Shown one piece after another: positions 1-9,804 of a stretch of DNA of 64,000 nucleotides. The number at the start of each line of letters is the position of its first letter. Position 1 is the stretch's first letter. The notes beneath the pieces are model-generated. The model saw only the letters and a list, made by a program, of their open reading frames with translations. It was not told where the DNA came from and ran no database searches. The position numbers and the translations under genes were made by a program. Source of the DNA: Paenirhizobium naphthalenivorans (lineage in GTDB: Bacteria; Pseudomonadota; Alphaproteobacteria; Rhizobiales; Rhizobiaceae); the NCBI RefSeq assembly GCF_007992095.1, contig NZ_BJZP01000022.1, positions 1 through 64,000 of the forward strand. The letters run 5' to 3'.

Positions 1-123
1 GTTAAGGATGCCGAAGGCTTCTGGGATGAGATCGGCTCTTCCAGCCCGCGCGCCGGCAAGGTGGTCGAAGCCTTCAAGAAATACGCCGTAACGATGGAAA
101 AGGCCGGCTATCCCTACCGCTGA
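1..123 (+). CDS. C-terminal end of a probable periplasmic solute-binding protein
   Basis: Frame 1 is open from the first base to a TGA at 121-123, giving the last 40 residues of a protein that ends in EKAGYPYR. The charged, helix-like tail and the position ahead of a polyol oxidation and kinase module fit the end of an ABC sugar/polyol-binding protein. The family cannot be proven from so short a piece. The rest of the gene lies upstream of the window. Confidence 0.4.
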   Translation, partial: VKDAEGFWDEIGSSSPRAGKVVEAFKKYAVTMEKAGYPYR

Positions 124-171
124 GCGGTCGGTACGCCTCTCGCCACGACTTTCCGTGGCAAGACGAAAACT

Positions 172-196
172 GGCGGCGCGGATCTTTCGCGCCGCC
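172..196 (+). terminator. Hairpin between the partial gene and the GlpA-like gene
   Basis: GGCGGCGCG at 172-180 and CGCGCCGCC at 188-196 form a perfect 9-bp stem with a 7-nt loop. There is no run of T after it, so it is more likely an mRNA-stabilising or attenuating hairpin between a highly expressed binding protein and the enzymes than a full terminator. Confidence 0.5.
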
Positions 197-254
197 GCCT
201 GATACGAATTTCCCGGCATCCAGGCCGGAAGACACCGCATGAAAGGGAGCGGGC

Positions 255-1667
255 ATGCTCCACGCCAACGCGCCACCGAAACCGCAGGAAATTTTCGACG
301 TCGCCATCATCGGCGCGGGCGTGGTGGGCTGCGCGACGGCACGCCGCTTTGCGCTTGCAGGCGCCCGCGTCGTCCTGATCGAGAAGGGGGCCGACATCCT
401 GTCGGGCGCCTCAAAGGCCAACAGCGCCATTCTGCATACCGGCTTCGACGCGCCGCCGGACAGCCTCGAGCTGGAACTGGTCAAGGCCGGACGGCAGGAA
501 TATCTGGAGATCCGCGAAAGCCTGAGCCTCAGGATCGTCGAGACCGGTGCGCTGGTCTGCGCCTGGAACGCATTGGAGGCCGACAAGCTTGAAGCCATCG
601 AGGAAACCGGTCGCGCCAACGGCATTTCCGAGCTGAAGCTTTTGACGGGAAGTGCTGCCCGCGCCACCATGCCCGGCCTTTCGGAAAACCTCGTCTCGGC
701 CATCGAGGTGTCGGGCGAGCATGTGATCGATCCGTGGACCGCGCCGCTTGCCTATCTCACGCAGGCGGCCGCGCTGGGCGCAAAATTCCTCCGGAGTACC
801 GAACTGCTGAAGGGCACGTTCGATGGCGAATGGACGCTTGAAACATCTTCAGGCGAGGTACGCGCCCGCGCCGTCGTCAACACCGCAGGTCTCTACGGCG
901 ATGTGGTGGACGAAAAGCTGGGCTTCGCGCCGGAATTCACCATTCATCCACGCAAGGGCCAGTTCGTCGTGCTGGACAAGGCCGCCTTCCGACATGTGCC
1001 GCGTATCGTGCTGCCGGTGCCGACCGAAATCACCAAGGGCATCGTCGTCTGCCCCACCGCCTTCGGCAATGTCATCATCGGCCCGACGGCGGAAGAGCAG
1101 GACGACCGGGTCCGCGCCACCGTCGAGGCCGACACGCTGAAGGCACTACTGGCCCGCGGCGCGGAAATCGTGCCGGCACTGGCAGGCATTCCCGTGACCG
1201 CGCTTTATGCAGGACTGAGACCCGCGACCGAGAAGAAAGCCTACCGGGTTGCCTGCCGTCCTGAAGCCCGGGCGATTACGCTCGGCGGTATCCGTTCCAC
1301 CGGCCTTTCCGCCGCGCTCGGCCTCGCCCGCCATGCGGTCGAGCTTCACGCCACCTTCGGCGAACCGCTGATGCCGCCCGCATCACTGCCTTCCATCGTC
1401 ATGCCGAACCTCACCGAAACCGAGGAGCGTGACTGGCAGCGACCGGATCACGGCGAAATCCTCTGCCATTGTGAACTGGTGACGCGGCGGGAAGTGGAGG
1501 CTACCTTCACAAGCCCCGTTCCGCCGGGAGATTTCGGGGGCTTGAGACGGCGCACCCGCGCCGGGATGGGCCGCTGCCAGGGCTTCTACTGCAATGCGCA
1601 TCTTGCCGCCCTGACCGCCGGAAAGCTGGCGGCGCCGCTTGCCGTCGATGAAGGAGAGGCGAAATGA
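255..1667 (+). CDS. FAD-dependent oxidoreductase, GlpA-like, with C-terminal [2Fe-2S] BFD domain
   Basis: This 470-residue flavoprotein starts with a Rossmann dinucleotide fold (G20-A-G22-V-V-G25) followed by a DAO/GlpA-type FAD domain. It ends in a BFD-like iron-sulfur domain whose likely ligands are C404, C406, C441 and C446. Anaerobic glycerol-3-phosphate dehydrogenase GlpA has this plan, so the likely role is oxidation of a phosphorylated polyol with electrons passed to iron-sulfur. The ATG at 255 has the purine-rich GGGAGCGGG just before it. It overlaps the next flavoprotein by 4 bp (ATGA), which points to a co-translated complex. No GlpC-like membrane anchor follows. The exact substrate is inferred only from the kinase two genes on. 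Confidence 0.8.
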   Translation: MLHANAPPKPQEIFDVAIIGAGVVGCATARRFALAGARVVLIEKGADILSGASKANSAILHTGFDAPPDSLELELVKAGRQEYLEIRESLSLRIVETGALVCAWNALEADKLEAIEETGRANGISELKLLTGSAARATMPGLSENLVSAIEVSGEHVIDPWTAPLAYLTQAAALGAKFLRSTELLKGTFDGEWTLETSSGEVRARAVVNTAGLYGDVVDEKLGFAPEFTIHPRKGQFVVLDKAAFRHVPRIVLPVPTEITKGIVVCPTAFGNVIIGPTAEEQDDRVRATVEADTLKALLARGAEIVPALAGIPVTALYAGLRPATEKKAYRVACRPEARAITLGGIRSTGLSAALGLARHAVELHATFGEPLMPPASLPSIVMPNLTETEERDWQRPDHGEILCHCELVTRREVEATFTSPVPPGDFGGLRRRTRAGMGRCQGFYCNAHLAALTAGKLAAPLAVDEGEAK

Positions 1668-2893
1668 GCGCATTCGACGCGGATGTCATCATCGTCGGCG
1701 GCGGCCCTTCCGGCGTTGCCGCGGCACTGGAACTGAAAAAACGCGGCGTCGGCCAAGTCATGCTGCTCGATCGGGAAGACAGGCTCGGCGGCGCGACCCG
1801 CCATTGCAGCCATTCGCCCTTCGGCATGCGCGAGTTCGGCCGGGTCTATTTCGGCGCCGCCTACGGCAGACGTCTGCAAGGCGAGGCAGAGGCGGCCGGC
1901 GTCGATATCCGCCCGCAGCACTCCGCCGTTTCGCTCGGCGAGGATGCAAGCCTTACCGTCACCTCGCCGCTCGGGGTCGAAGTGCTGAAGGCGAGGCGGG
2001 TGATGCTGGCGACCGGCGCGCGCGAAATGCCGCGCTCCGCCCGGCTCGTCTCCGGCGACAGGCCCGCCACCGGCATCGTCACCACCGGCGCGCTGCAGGC
2101 CTATGTCACCTTTCACCATCTGATGCCGTTCAGGCGGCCGCTGATCGTAGGCTCGGAACTCGTCTCCTTCTCTGCCGTGCTGACCTGTCTGACCCATGGC
2201 GCGCGGCCGGTGGCGATGATCGAATCGGAAGGCCGGGCTCTGGCGCGCAAGCCTTTCACTCTGTTTCCCGCGCTCGCCGGCATTCCCTTTCACGCCGGCG
2301 CCGAGATCGTCGACATCAAGGGAAGCGGGCGCGTCGAGGCCGCGACCGTCCGGCTGACGGATGGCACCACCCGCTCCTTTTCCTGTGATGGCATTCTCTT
2401 CACCGGACGCTTCACGCCTGAAGCAGCGCTTCTCCTGCAATCCCCGCTGGGTGTTGCGTCGGGAAGCAGTGGCGCCGCCATCGACCAGACGGGGCGCATG
2501 GCGAACCCGCTCTATTTCGCCAGCGGCAATGTGCTGCGCGCCATAGAGACCGGCGGATGGGCCTTCCGGGAAGGGCGGGCGGTCGGTGCGGCACTCGCCT
2601 CCGACCTCGCCCACGATCCCGCCAAGGTCGAGCCCGTGCCCGTCACCTTCGATGCACCGCTGAAACTCGTGGTTCCGAGCCTCGTGAGACGGGGGGGAAA
2701 TACTCCCGCCTTCCACGATTTCCAGCTTCGTTTCCTTCACTCTGCCAGCGGCCGGCTTTCGCTGGAACTCGACGGCCACGAGGTCTGGAGCAGAACAGGC
2801 CATTGGCTGCCGGAACGCCGCATTCTGGTTCCTGTTTCCACCGGCGCGACAGAGGCCGGGAGCGTCCATTTCCGTTTCAGAGAGCAAGGCTGA
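1664..2893 (+). CDS. FAD/NAD(P)-binding oxidoreductase, GlpB/HcnB-like partner subunit
   Basis: The 409-residue protein begins with an FAD-binding motif (G12-G-G-P-S-G17) and has a second glycine-rich region typical of the pyridine nucleotide-disulfide oxidoreductase fold. Such proteins pair with BFD-containing GlpA-like or HcnC-like flavoproteins in polyol, opine and cyanide-forming dehydrogenases. The start overlaps the upstream gene by 4 bp, and its stop TGA shares a base with the ATG of the kinase. The three genes therefore form one translationally coupled unit. Its own substrate specificity cannot be read from the sequence. Confidence 0.75.
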   Translation: MSAFDADVIIVGGGPSGVAAALELKKRGVGQVMLLDREDRLGGATRHCSHSPFGMREFGRVYFGAAYGRRLQGEAEAAGVDIRPQHSAVSLGEDASLTVTSPLGVEVLKARRVMLATGAREMPRSARLVSGDRPATGIVTTGALQAYVTFHHLMPFRRPLIVGSELVSFSAVLTCLTHGARPVAMIESEGRALARKPFTLFPALAGIPFHAGAEIVDIKGSGRVEAATVRLTDGTTRSFSCDGILFTGRFTPEAALLLQSPLGVASGSSGAAIDQTGRMANPLYFASGNVLRAIETGGWAFREGRAVGAALASDLAHDPAKVEPVPVTFDAPLKLVVPSLVRRGGNTPAFHDFQLRFLHSASGRLSLELDGHEVWSRTGHWLPERRILVPVSTGATEAGSVHFRFREQG

Positions 2894-4293
2894 TGCGTGT
2901 CGCTGCCATCGATCAGGGTACGACGTCCACCCGCTGCCTCGTTATCGAAGACGGTGGACGCTTCCATGTCGCGGCAAGCCGCCGGCATGGACAGCATCAT
3001 CCGGCCTCGGGCTGGGTGGAACATGACCCGGAGGAACTGCTCGCCAATATTTCAGCCGTCCTTGCCGCCGCAGGCCCAGTCGATGCAATAGCCATCGCCA
3101 ATCAGGGCGAGAGCTGTCTTGCCTGGGATGCCGAAACGGGTAAGGCTCTTTCTCCCGTAATCGTCTGGCAGGATGCGCGCACCGCCGATGCGCTTGCCGC
3201 CCTCGGCCCGGAAGCCGAGGCAAGGTCGAGGGCCGTCTCAGGCCTGCCGCTCGATCCCTATTTTTCCGCGAGCAAGCTCGCCTGGCTGTTGCAGAACATA
3301 CCCGCCGTTGCCTCGGCTCATGCCGCAGGACGGCTGAGGCTCGGGACCACCGATGCCTTCTTTCTCGACAGGCTCGCCGGCAGCTTTCGCACGGATCTCG
3401 CCACCGCCTCGCGTACCGGCTTGCTCGACCTTTCCGCAGGAAGCTGGAGCGCGGAGATGTGCGCGTTGCATGGCGTGCCGATCGAGTGCCTGCCGGAAAT
3501 CGCCGCCGTCGATGCGGGCTTCGGCGCGATCGCCGGCGTGCCCGTGCGTGTCTCGATCGTCGACCAGCAGGCGGCGCTTTACGGTCATGGCTGCCGCAAG
3601 CCCGGCGATTGCAAGGTCACCTTCGGCACCGGCGCCTTTCTGCTCGCCGTCACCGGCGAGTTGCTCCCCGGCACCGGTGGTCTGCTGCCTACCGTCGGCT
3701 GGCAGAAAAAAGGCGAAGCTCCCGTCTATGCTATCGAGGGCGGGGTCTATGACGCAGGATCGGCGCTGGAATGGGCGAAACGCATCGGCCTTTATGACGA
3801 TGTGGTCGAACTCGACGGTTTCGAGGGACCCACAGCACTTTCCCGCGGCATCGTCTTCGTGCCGGCCCTTTCGGGACTTGCGGCCCCGTGGTGGGACCGT
3901 CAGGCCGCGCCGGTTTTTATCGGCATGGATCACGCGACGAACCGCCGTGATCTCGTCCGCGCCATTCTGGAAGGCATTGCCATGCTGACCGTCGGCCTGA
4001 TCGGGGCGGCGGGTGACGCGGTTGCGGCAACGGCTCCGATCTCCATCGATGGCGGCCTGTCGCAGAGCGCATCCTTCGCGCAATTTCTTGCCTCTGCCAG
4101 CGGGCGCACCATCATCGTGCCGGCTATGCACGAGCTGACCGCGCTCGGCCTTGCCGAACTCGCCGGCATCAACGGCTCGACCACCCGCGTGGACGCCCGC
4201 CGCTTCCAGCCCGACGGCTCCGTGTCCGAAGCCGACCGGCAGCGTTTCGCCGAGGCCGTGCAGAGGGCAAGGCAGTGGCGAGGCACTGAATAG
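2893..4293 (+). CDS. FGGY-family carbohydrate kinase, glycerol kinase-like
   Basis: The 466-residue protein opens with the FGGY ATP-binding start AIDQGTTSTR and has the glycerol-kinase-like WVEHDPEEL and WQDART motifs in the N-terminal domain. The C-terminal domain carries GIAMLTVGLIGA and DGGLSQS. It should phosphorylate glycerol or a related polyol. It is about 30 residues shorter than classical GlpK (about 500). I chose the ATG at 2893, in a TGATG overlap with the upstream stop, over an in-frame upstream extension that lies inside the neighbouring gene. With the two flavoproteins it makes a kinase plus dehydrogenase route from polyol to triose phosphate. Confidence 0.8.
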   Translation: MRVAAIDQGTTSTRCLVIEDGGRFHVAASRRHGQHHPASGWVEHDPEELLANISAVLAAAGPVDAIAIANQGESCLAWDAETGKALSPVIVWQDARTADALAALGPEAEARSRAVSGLPLDPYFSASKLAWLLQNIPAVASAHAAGRLRLGTTDAFFLDRLAGSFRTDLATASRTGLLDLSAGSWSAEMCALHGVPIECLPEIAAVDAGFGAIAGVPVRVSIVDQQAALYGHGCRKPGDCKVTFGTGAFLLAVTGELLPGTGGLLPTVGWQKKGEAPVYAIEGGVYDAGSALEWAKRIGLYDDVVELDGFEGPTALSRGIVFVPALSGLAAPWWDRQAAPVFIGMDHATNRRDLVRAILEGIAMLTVGLIGAAGDAVAATAPISIDGGLSQSASFAQFLASASGRTIIVPAMHELTALGLAELAGINGSTTRVDARRFQPDGSVSEADRQRFAEAVQRARQWRGTE

Positions 4294-4294
4294 A

Positions 4295-4741
4295 GCTGGT
4301 TCGTGAAATTTGAACAGCGTGGATAAGTGGAATTTCTGCCTGACTTTGGCATAGATGCCGGAAGCACGAGAGACCATGACGAGACGGACCGCGCCGGAAC
4401 CACGGTCCGGCTTTCAAGGCGAACGTGGCGCTTGCCGACCAGGGGGTGCGTGGAGAAGGGGGGCATCTCGAGAAACGCCAGAAATCAGTCCGTGCGCGAG
4501 CAGCGATGGAATCGGTCGGCTTCCGGGAAGTAAAGTGGCAGGTAGCGGGTCAGGATGCGATGCCATAGCTCGGTCTTTGCCCGCGTATGGCATCGTGGGT
4601 CCTGGGCAATTCCTGTATGTCGTTTGTGCCGGCGACCATCGGGTCCTGGAAGATCTGAACCGCGCCGATCTGCAGCAAAATAGCCTAGGCATCCTTCGGG
4701 GCGTTCTTGTCCCAACTGTTGTGAAGTGCCTCACGTGCTAG
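4295..4741 (-). pseudogene. Decayed IS110-family transposase remnant
   Basis: Reading the minus strand in shifting frames gives LAREALHNSWDKNAPKDA, then a stop, then IGAVQIFQDPMVAGTNDIQEL, a frameshift, then AKTELWHRILTRYLPLYFPE and a TGA where Trp is expected (4485-4487), then FLAFLE. These pieces match, in order, the central part of IS110-type transposases as I remember the family. Stops and frameshifts break it and both ends are missing, so it is not functional. No terminal repeats were seen, as is normal for IS110. It fills the gap between the polyol and arginine modules. Confidence 0.75.
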
Positions 4742-5047
4742 AGCAGCCGGGCGATGTATCGGTAGTGGACATCAAGGCGTGAACCGCCGCGCCGACCCTG
4801 TTTCGCCGGCGTCACCGACCTCCCGCGCACTGGCAGTCCAGGCGATGGTTGTCGAAATGCCAATCCCAAATCAGGGCGCCGTTGATCGCGCCTACCATCA
4901 CATGACGCTGCCAGGACACGGCTACGGAGACCATCGCCAAACGCCCGGGTCATATTGCTTCCGACCAAATCGCCAGTCGGAGCGATGGAATCAGAATTCG
5001 TTCAGAAAAGGAATCCTCAGCCCGATTCCGATTTCAACGGACTCGCT
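4742..5047. other. Non-coding stretch between the IS remnant and arcC
   Basis: No open frame here looks like a real protein. On the minus strand it would hold the N-terminal part of the same decayed transposase, but I could not recognise conserved motifs. No terminator hairpin for the arc operon was found in it. Confidence 0.4.
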
Positions 5048-5959
5048 CTAGGTCGACGTGGCTATTCGCGTGCCTGCCTGACCTTCGAGAATGGCCAACG
5101 CATCCTCGAGCCGGCCTATGCCTGTGAAGCCACCGTTCATGGCGAAGTCAATTCCGGCGCTGACTTTCGGGCCCATGGAGCCGGCCGGAGCATCCAGCGC
5201 CTTGGCTTCAGCGGGGGTCAGATGGGTGATCCGCGCTGCCTTTTCCGTGCCGAAGTCGTGATAGACCGCATCGACATCGGTCAGCAGCAAGAGCGCATCG
5301 GCATTCAACTGCCGGGCGAGCAGGGCGCTTGCCGCATCCTTGTCGATGACCGCCTCGATCCCGACAAGACTACCATCGTCGCGCTGCACGACCGGAATAC
5401 CGCCGCCGCCGGTGCAGATAACGATCACCCCCTGATCCAGCAGCAGCTTCAGCACGCGCAGATCCGGAATCTCGACGGGCTTGGGAGAGGCGACGACGCG
5501 GCGCCATTTGGCGCCATCGGCGGCAATCGCCCAACCTGCGGCTCTGGCCCGTGTTTCCGCCTCTTCCTTTTCATAGACGGGGCCGACGAATTTCGTCGGC
5601 TTGCCGAAGGCCGGATCGCGGTGATCGACGATGACCTGCGTCAACAGCGTTGCCACCGACCGGTTGTGGTCGAGGGCATTCTCCAACTCCTGTTCGATCA
5701 TGTAGCCGATCATGCCCTCGGTTTCGGCGCCGAGCACATCGAGCGGATAGGCCTCGTCCGGTTTGTAGGACGCGCCTTGCAAAGCCAGAAGCCCGACCTG
5801 CGGCCCGTTGCCGTGGGTAACCACCAGCCGGTGTCCGGCCCGGACGATGGCCGCCAAGGCCTCGGCCGCCCGTTTCACATTGGCGCGCTGCGCCTCCGCC
5901 GTCAGCGGTTCACCGCGTTTCAACAGGGCATTGCCACCCAGAGCGGCGACCACCAGCAT
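5048..5959 (-). CDS. arcC: Carbamate kinase
   Basis: The 303-residue protein begins MLVVAALGGNALLKRG and has THGNGPQVG near residue 50 and TDVDAVYHDFG in the C-terminal half, all typical of carbamate kinase. It turns carbamoyl phosphate and ADP into ATP, ammonia and CO2, the energy-yielding last step of the arginine deiminase pathway in the cytoplasm. An in-frame extension reaches 6106 but lies inside arcB. The ATG at 5957-5959 sits one base after the arcB stop and is the sensible start. It is the last gene of arcDABC. Confidence 0.95.
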   Translation of the reverse strand: MLVVAALGGNALLKRGEPLTAEAQRANVKRAAEALAAIVRAGHRLVVTHGNGPQVGLLALQGASYKPDEAYPLDVLGAETEGMIGYMIEQELENALDHNRSVATLLTQVIVDHRDPAFGKPTKFVGPVYEKEEAETRARAAGWAIAADGAKWRRVVASPKPVEIPDLRVLKLLLDQGVIVICTGGGGIPVVQRDDGSLVGIEAVIDKDAASALLARQLNADALLLLTDVDAVYHDFGTEKAARITHLTPAEAKALDAPAGSMGPKVSAGIDFAMNGGFTGIGRLEDALAILEGQAGTRIATST

Positions 5960-5960
5960 G

Positions 5961-6962
5961 TCAGGCTCCCAGCGTGGCGACAAGCACCGCCTTGATCGTG
6001 TGCAGCCGGTTCTCGGCCTGATCGAAGACGATCGAGGCGGGGCTCTCGAACACTTCTTCGGTGACTTCCATGGCACTGATGCCGAATTGCGCCTCGATGT
6101 CGGCACCGACGGAGGTTTCGGTATTGTGGAAAGCCGGCAGGCAATGCATGAACCGCGTACGCGGATTGCCGGTCTTGGCCATCAGCGCCGCATTGACCTG
6201 ATAGGGCATCAGCAGCTTGATCCGCTCGGCCCATTTCTCCTTCGGTTCGCCCATGGAGACCCAGACATCGGTATAGACGAAATCCACGCCTTTCACCGCG
6301 GCATCGATGTCCTCGGTAATCATGATCCGCGCGCCTGTTTCCGTGGCAATGGCCCGGGCCTCATCCTGGATTTCCGTTGATGGCCAACAAGCCTTGGGCG
6401 CGCAAAGCCGCACATCCATGCCCATCTTGACGCCGCCGATCAGCAGGCTGTCGCCCATGTTATTGGCTGCGTCACCAATGAAGACGTAGGACACCAGGTG
6501 CAGCGGCTTTTCGACATGCTCCTGCATGGTCAGGAAGTCCGCCAAGATCTGGGTTGGGTGGAATTCCTTGGTCAATCCATTATAGACCGGGACACCGGAA
6601 TATTTGGCCAGTTCCTCGACGATCTCCTGACCAAATCCGCGATATTCGATCGCATCATAAATTCGCCCCAGAACCCGGGCGGTGTCCTTGACCGATTCCT
6701 TGTGGCCGATGTGGCTGCCGGTTGGCCCCAGATAGGTGACACGAGCGCCCTGGTCGTAGGCGGCGACCTCGAAACCGACGCGGGTCCGGGTCGAATCCTT
6801 CTCGAAAATCAGGGCGATATCCTTGCCCTGAAGCGTGGGGACTTCGGTGCCGGCATATTTCGCGGTCTTGAGGTCGCCCGCGAGCTTCACGAGGAAACTG
6901 ATCTCTCGCGGAGTATAATCGCGCAGCGTTAGAAGGCTGCGGTTTTTCAGATTGAAAGCCAT
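5961..6962 (-). CDS. arcB: Ornithine carbamoyltransferase, catabolic
   Basis: The 333-residue protein has the carbamoyl-phosphate motif EKDSTRTR near residue 55, HPTQILAD in the middle and HCLPAFH near the C-terminus, as in all ornithine transcarbamylases. Catabolic ArcB enzymes are 330-340 residues long, slightly longer than biosynthetic ArgF. Here it should split citrulline with phosphate into ornithine and carbamoyl phosphate. It lies 18 bp after arcA with AAGGGA as ribosome-binding site and 1 bp before arcC. The catabolic role is taken from the operon. Confidence 0.95.
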   Translation of the reverse strand: MAFNLKNRSLLTLRDYTPREISFLVKLAGDLKTAKYAGTEVPTLQGKDIALIFEKDSTRTRVGFEVAAYDQGARVTYLGPTGSHIGHKESVKDTARVLGRIYDAIEYRGFGQEIVEELAKYSGVPVYNGLTKEFHPTQILADFLTMQEHVEKPLHLVSYVFIGDAANNMGDSLLIGGVKMGMDVRLCAPKACWPSTEIQDEARAIATETGARIMITEDIDAAVKGVDFVYTDVWVSMGEPKEKWAERIKLLMPYQVNAALMAKTGNPRTRFMHCLPAFHNTETSVGADIEAQFGISAMEVTEEVFESPASIVFDQAENRLHTIKAVLVATLGA

Positions 6963-6980
6963 TGTCTCGATCCCTTGAAA

Positions 6981-8213
6981 TCAGATTGCATCGCGGATGG
7001 TCGGGCAGCTCATGCAGTGTCCACCACCGCGGCCACGGCCAAGTTCTGCGCCGGGAATCGCGAGAACCTCAATGCCGACGGCTTTGAGGGCCGCATTGGT
7101 ATCGTCGTTGCGGTCATAGCCGACCACTACGCCGGGACGCAAAGCCAGCACATTGTTGCCGTCGTTCCACTGTTCGCGGGCTCGCTCCTCTTCGGTATTG
7201 CCGCCGGTTGGCACGATTTGCAGTTTCTTATAGCCAAGTACTTCGGCAACGATCTCGAAGATCGGGCGCGGGTCATGGCGGAAAGATAGCGGTGCCTTAC
7301 CGTCGCCAGGGCGAATATCGTAGCAGACCAACTCGTCGGCAACTTCCTTGAAGGTCGTCACCACATCGCCGCCGCACAGCGTGAACACCGTGTCGAGATG
7401 CATGGCGGCACGTGATTTCGGGATACGGAAGGCGAGAACGCGATCAACCACACCCTTGGCAAACAGGGCTTCCGCCAATTGTCCGACGCCTTGCGGTGAC
7501 GACCGCTCGCCCATGCCGACCAGAACCGTGCGATTGCCGACCGGCATGATGTCGCCGCCCTCCAGCGTCGCCAGCCCATGTTCCTTCGTCGGGTCGCCCC
7601 AATGGATGTCAACCTTTCCGGCAAACTTGGGGTGAAACTTGTAGATCGCCGTGTTGAGCAGTGTTTCCGGACGGCGCGCAGGCCAGTACATCGGGTTCAC
7701 CGTCACCCCGCCATAGATCCAGGCGGAGTTGTCACGGGTGAACAGTGCATTCGGCAGTGGCGGCAATATGAAGCCGTGATGACCGAGATAGCTGCCGAAC
7801 AGGCCGGTCGGCGTGAACGGAAGATCGTCTTCCGCCAATCCGCCCAACAGGTATTCCGCGAGCTTTGTGCCTGGCAGTTCTTCCATCCAGGCACGCAATT
7901 CGTCCATCATGCCAACGCCGACCTGATCGGCGTTGACTCTATGATCAAGCACGAAGGCGCGGCCTTCTTTAGTGTCCAGCGTTTCCGCCAGAAGCACATT
8001 GACGTCGAGCACCTCGACGCCTTCGCCGCGCATGGTGGCGGAAAACACATCATGATCCTTCTGGGCCTGCTTGACCCAGAAAACGTCGTCAAACAGCAGT
8101 TCCTGGCAGTTGGCAGGCGTGAGGCGTCTGTGGGCAAGACCGGGGCGGCAGACAATGACCTGCCGCAGTTTTCCGGTTTCGGAGTGGACGCCAAGTTTCG
8201 CATTCGCGTTCAT
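6981..8213 (-). CDS. arcA: Arginine deiminase
   Basis: The 410-residue protein starts with [19 protein letters not shown], has LFTRDN in the middle and ends in [15 protein letters not shown]. The last motif holds the catalytic cysteine of arginine deiminases. It hydrolyses L-arginine to citrulline and ammonia in the cytoplasm. Length and end motif are those of the canonical family. It is the second gene of the operon, 24 bp after arcD, and feeds arcB and arcC. Confidence 0.96.
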   Translation of the reverse strand: MNANAKLGVHSETGKLRQVIVCRPGLAHRRLTPANCQELLFDDVFWVKQAQKDHDVFSATMRGEGVEVLDVNVLLAETLDTKEGRAFVLDHRVNADQVGVGMMDELRAWMEELPGTKLAEYLLGGLAEDDLPFTPTGLFGSYLGHHGFILPPLPNALFTRDNSAWIYGGVTVNPMYWPARRPETLLNTAIYKFHPKFAGKVDIHWGDPTKEHGLATLEGGDIMPVGNRTVLVGMGERSSPQGVGQLAEALFAKGVVDRVLAFRIPKSRAAMHLDTVFTLCGGDVVTTFKEVADELVCYDIRPGDGKAPLSFRHDPRPIFEIVAEVLGYKKLQIVPTGGNTEEERAREQWNDGNNVLALRPGVVVGYDRNDDTNAALKAVGIEVLAIPGAELGRGRGGGHCMSCPTIRDAI

Positions 8214-8237
8214 TTGATCGCTCCAATGTTTGAGGGC

Positions 8238-9707
8238 TCAAAGGGCGCTGATAGCACCGGTCCACATCAGGTACCCGGCAATAACCGCCGCGATTACGAT
8301 GCCGACGCCGATCAGGGATTCAATGCCCGAGAAGGCTTTCTCGCCGCGTGCTGACCGGGCAAACCAGTAGACTGGAACGCCGACTGCATAGAGAATCGCG
8401 CACATCAGCAGGTAGTTGGGGCCAGCCGCATAGATGAGCCATGCGCCATAGACGGTCGCCAGTGCACCGGTGAACATGTCGCGGCCACGACGCTCACCTT
8501 CCCTGTAGCCTTCTCCGCTGAGGGCCAGCTTGAAGGCATAGGCGCCGGAGAGCACATAGGGAACCAGAATGGCGGTCGATGCGATGTAGAACAAAGCGAG
8601 ATAGGTCGAGTTGGCATAAAGTGTGACGATCAGGAAAATCTGTACGAAGATATTGGTGATCCACAGCGAGCCGGCTGGCGACCCATTCTTGTTCTCGGTT
8701 GCAAACACAGCCGGCAACATGCCTTCTTTCGCTGCGCGATAAGGGATTTCGGCCGCAAACACGGTCCAGCTCAGAAATGCACCGGCAACCGAGATGACAA
8801 GCCCGATACGCACGACGACCGAGCCCCAAGGGCCGACGGCCTGCTCAAGCACATTGGCCATGGAGGCCGCAGCCGGCAGGGCAGCCAGTTCCGGCTGGCT
8901 CATGATGCCGAAGGAAAGAAGCGACACACACAGGTAGGCGGCGAGGGCAATGATAAAGCCGATGATCGTGGCACGGCCGATATCCGCGCGTTTTGCGGCG
9001 CGGCCCGAGACGACACTTGCGCCTTCAATACCGATAAAGACCCAAAGCGTTACCAGCATGGTGCTTTTGACCTGCGCCATGACGCTGCCCAGATCCGGCG
9101 TTTGCGCGCCCCAGAAGTCGAAGCTGAATTTCGGTAGATTGAACGCGACCGTCACCAGCAGGATGAAGAGCAGGATCGGCAGCAGCTTGGCGGTCGTGGT
9201 GACGACGTTAATGATCGCGGCCTCCCTGACGCCCATCAGGACAAGCGCATGGGTAGCCCAAAGAACAATTGATGCCCCGATGATCGCCTGGGTCGTATTT
9301 CCCTCGGCACCGAAGGCAGGATAGAAATAGCTGAGGGCACCGAAGATCAGCACGACATAAGAGACGTTGCCGATCCAGGCGCTGAGCCAATAGCCCCAGG
9401 CACTGTTGAAGCCGACGAAATCGCCAAAGCCAGCGCGAGCATAAGCATACGGACCGGCATCGAGTTTCGGCTTGCGAGTCGAAAGGCCTTGATAGACGAA
9501 GGCCAGCGCCAGCATGCCAATGCCGGTGATCAGCCAGCCGATGAGGACGGCCCCCGGAGATGCGCCCTTGGCCATATTCTGCGGCAGGCTGAAAACGCCG
9601 CCGCCGATCATCGAACCAACGACCAGAGCGACAAGTGGCACCACACCTAGCTTGCTGGATAGTTTTGCCTCGGATGCGGGTTTCGCATCAATATCCGTAG
9701 CACTCAT
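8238..9707 (-). CDS. arcD: Arginine/ornithine antiporter, APC family
   Basis: The 489-residue protein is very hydrophobic, with about 12-13 membrane segments and the APC-type start VGSMIGGGVFSLP near residue 32. It resembles the basic amino acid/polyamine antiporters that accompany arginine deiminase genes. The likely role is exchange of external arginine for internal ornithine across the inner membrane. The ATG at 9705-9707 has GGGAGTGAAAAC before it. It is the first gene of the arc operon, so it directly follows the FNR-type promoter. Confidence 0.9.
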   Translation of the reverse strand: MSATDIDAKPASEAKLSSKLGVVPLVALVVGSMIGGGVFSLPQNMAKGASPGAVLIGWLITGIGMLALAFVYQGLSTRKPKLDAGPYAYARAGFGDFVGFNSAWGYWLSAWIGNVSYVVLIFGALSYFYPAFGAEGNTTQAIIGASIVLWATHALVLMGVREAAIINVVTTTAKLLPILLFILLVTVAFNLPKFSFDFWGAQTPDLGSVMAQVKSTMLVTLWVFIGIEGASVVSGRAAKRADIGRATIIGFIIALAAYLCVSLLSFGIMSQPELAALPAAASMANVLEQAVGPWGSVVVRIGLVISVAGAFLSWTVFAAEIPYRAAKEGMLPAVFATENKNGSPAGSLWITNIFVQIFLIVTLYANSTYLALFYIASTAILVPYVLSGAYAFKLALSGEGYREGERRGRDMFTGALATVYGAWLIYAAGPNYLLMCAILYAVGVPVYWFARSARGEKAFSGIESLIGVGIVIAAVIAGYLMWTGAISAL

Positions 9708-9804
9708 GTTTTCACTCCCTGGGTTGAAAATAAATTTTACAGCACCCGTCCGGGCAACCCGTTTTGCGTGCCTCTTCTAGAGTCATGTTACCTTTACGCG
9801 TACA

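Noticed and set aside
1586..2887. Long open frame on the minus strand opposite the second flavoprotein
   Set aside because: It lies wholly antisense to a clear FAD protein and has low-complexity, Arg/Gly-rich translation typical of GC-rich shadow frames.
3238..4377. Minus-strand open frame of 379 codons opposite the kinase
   Set aside because: Antisense to recognised FGGY motifs, with no ribosome-binding site or family features.
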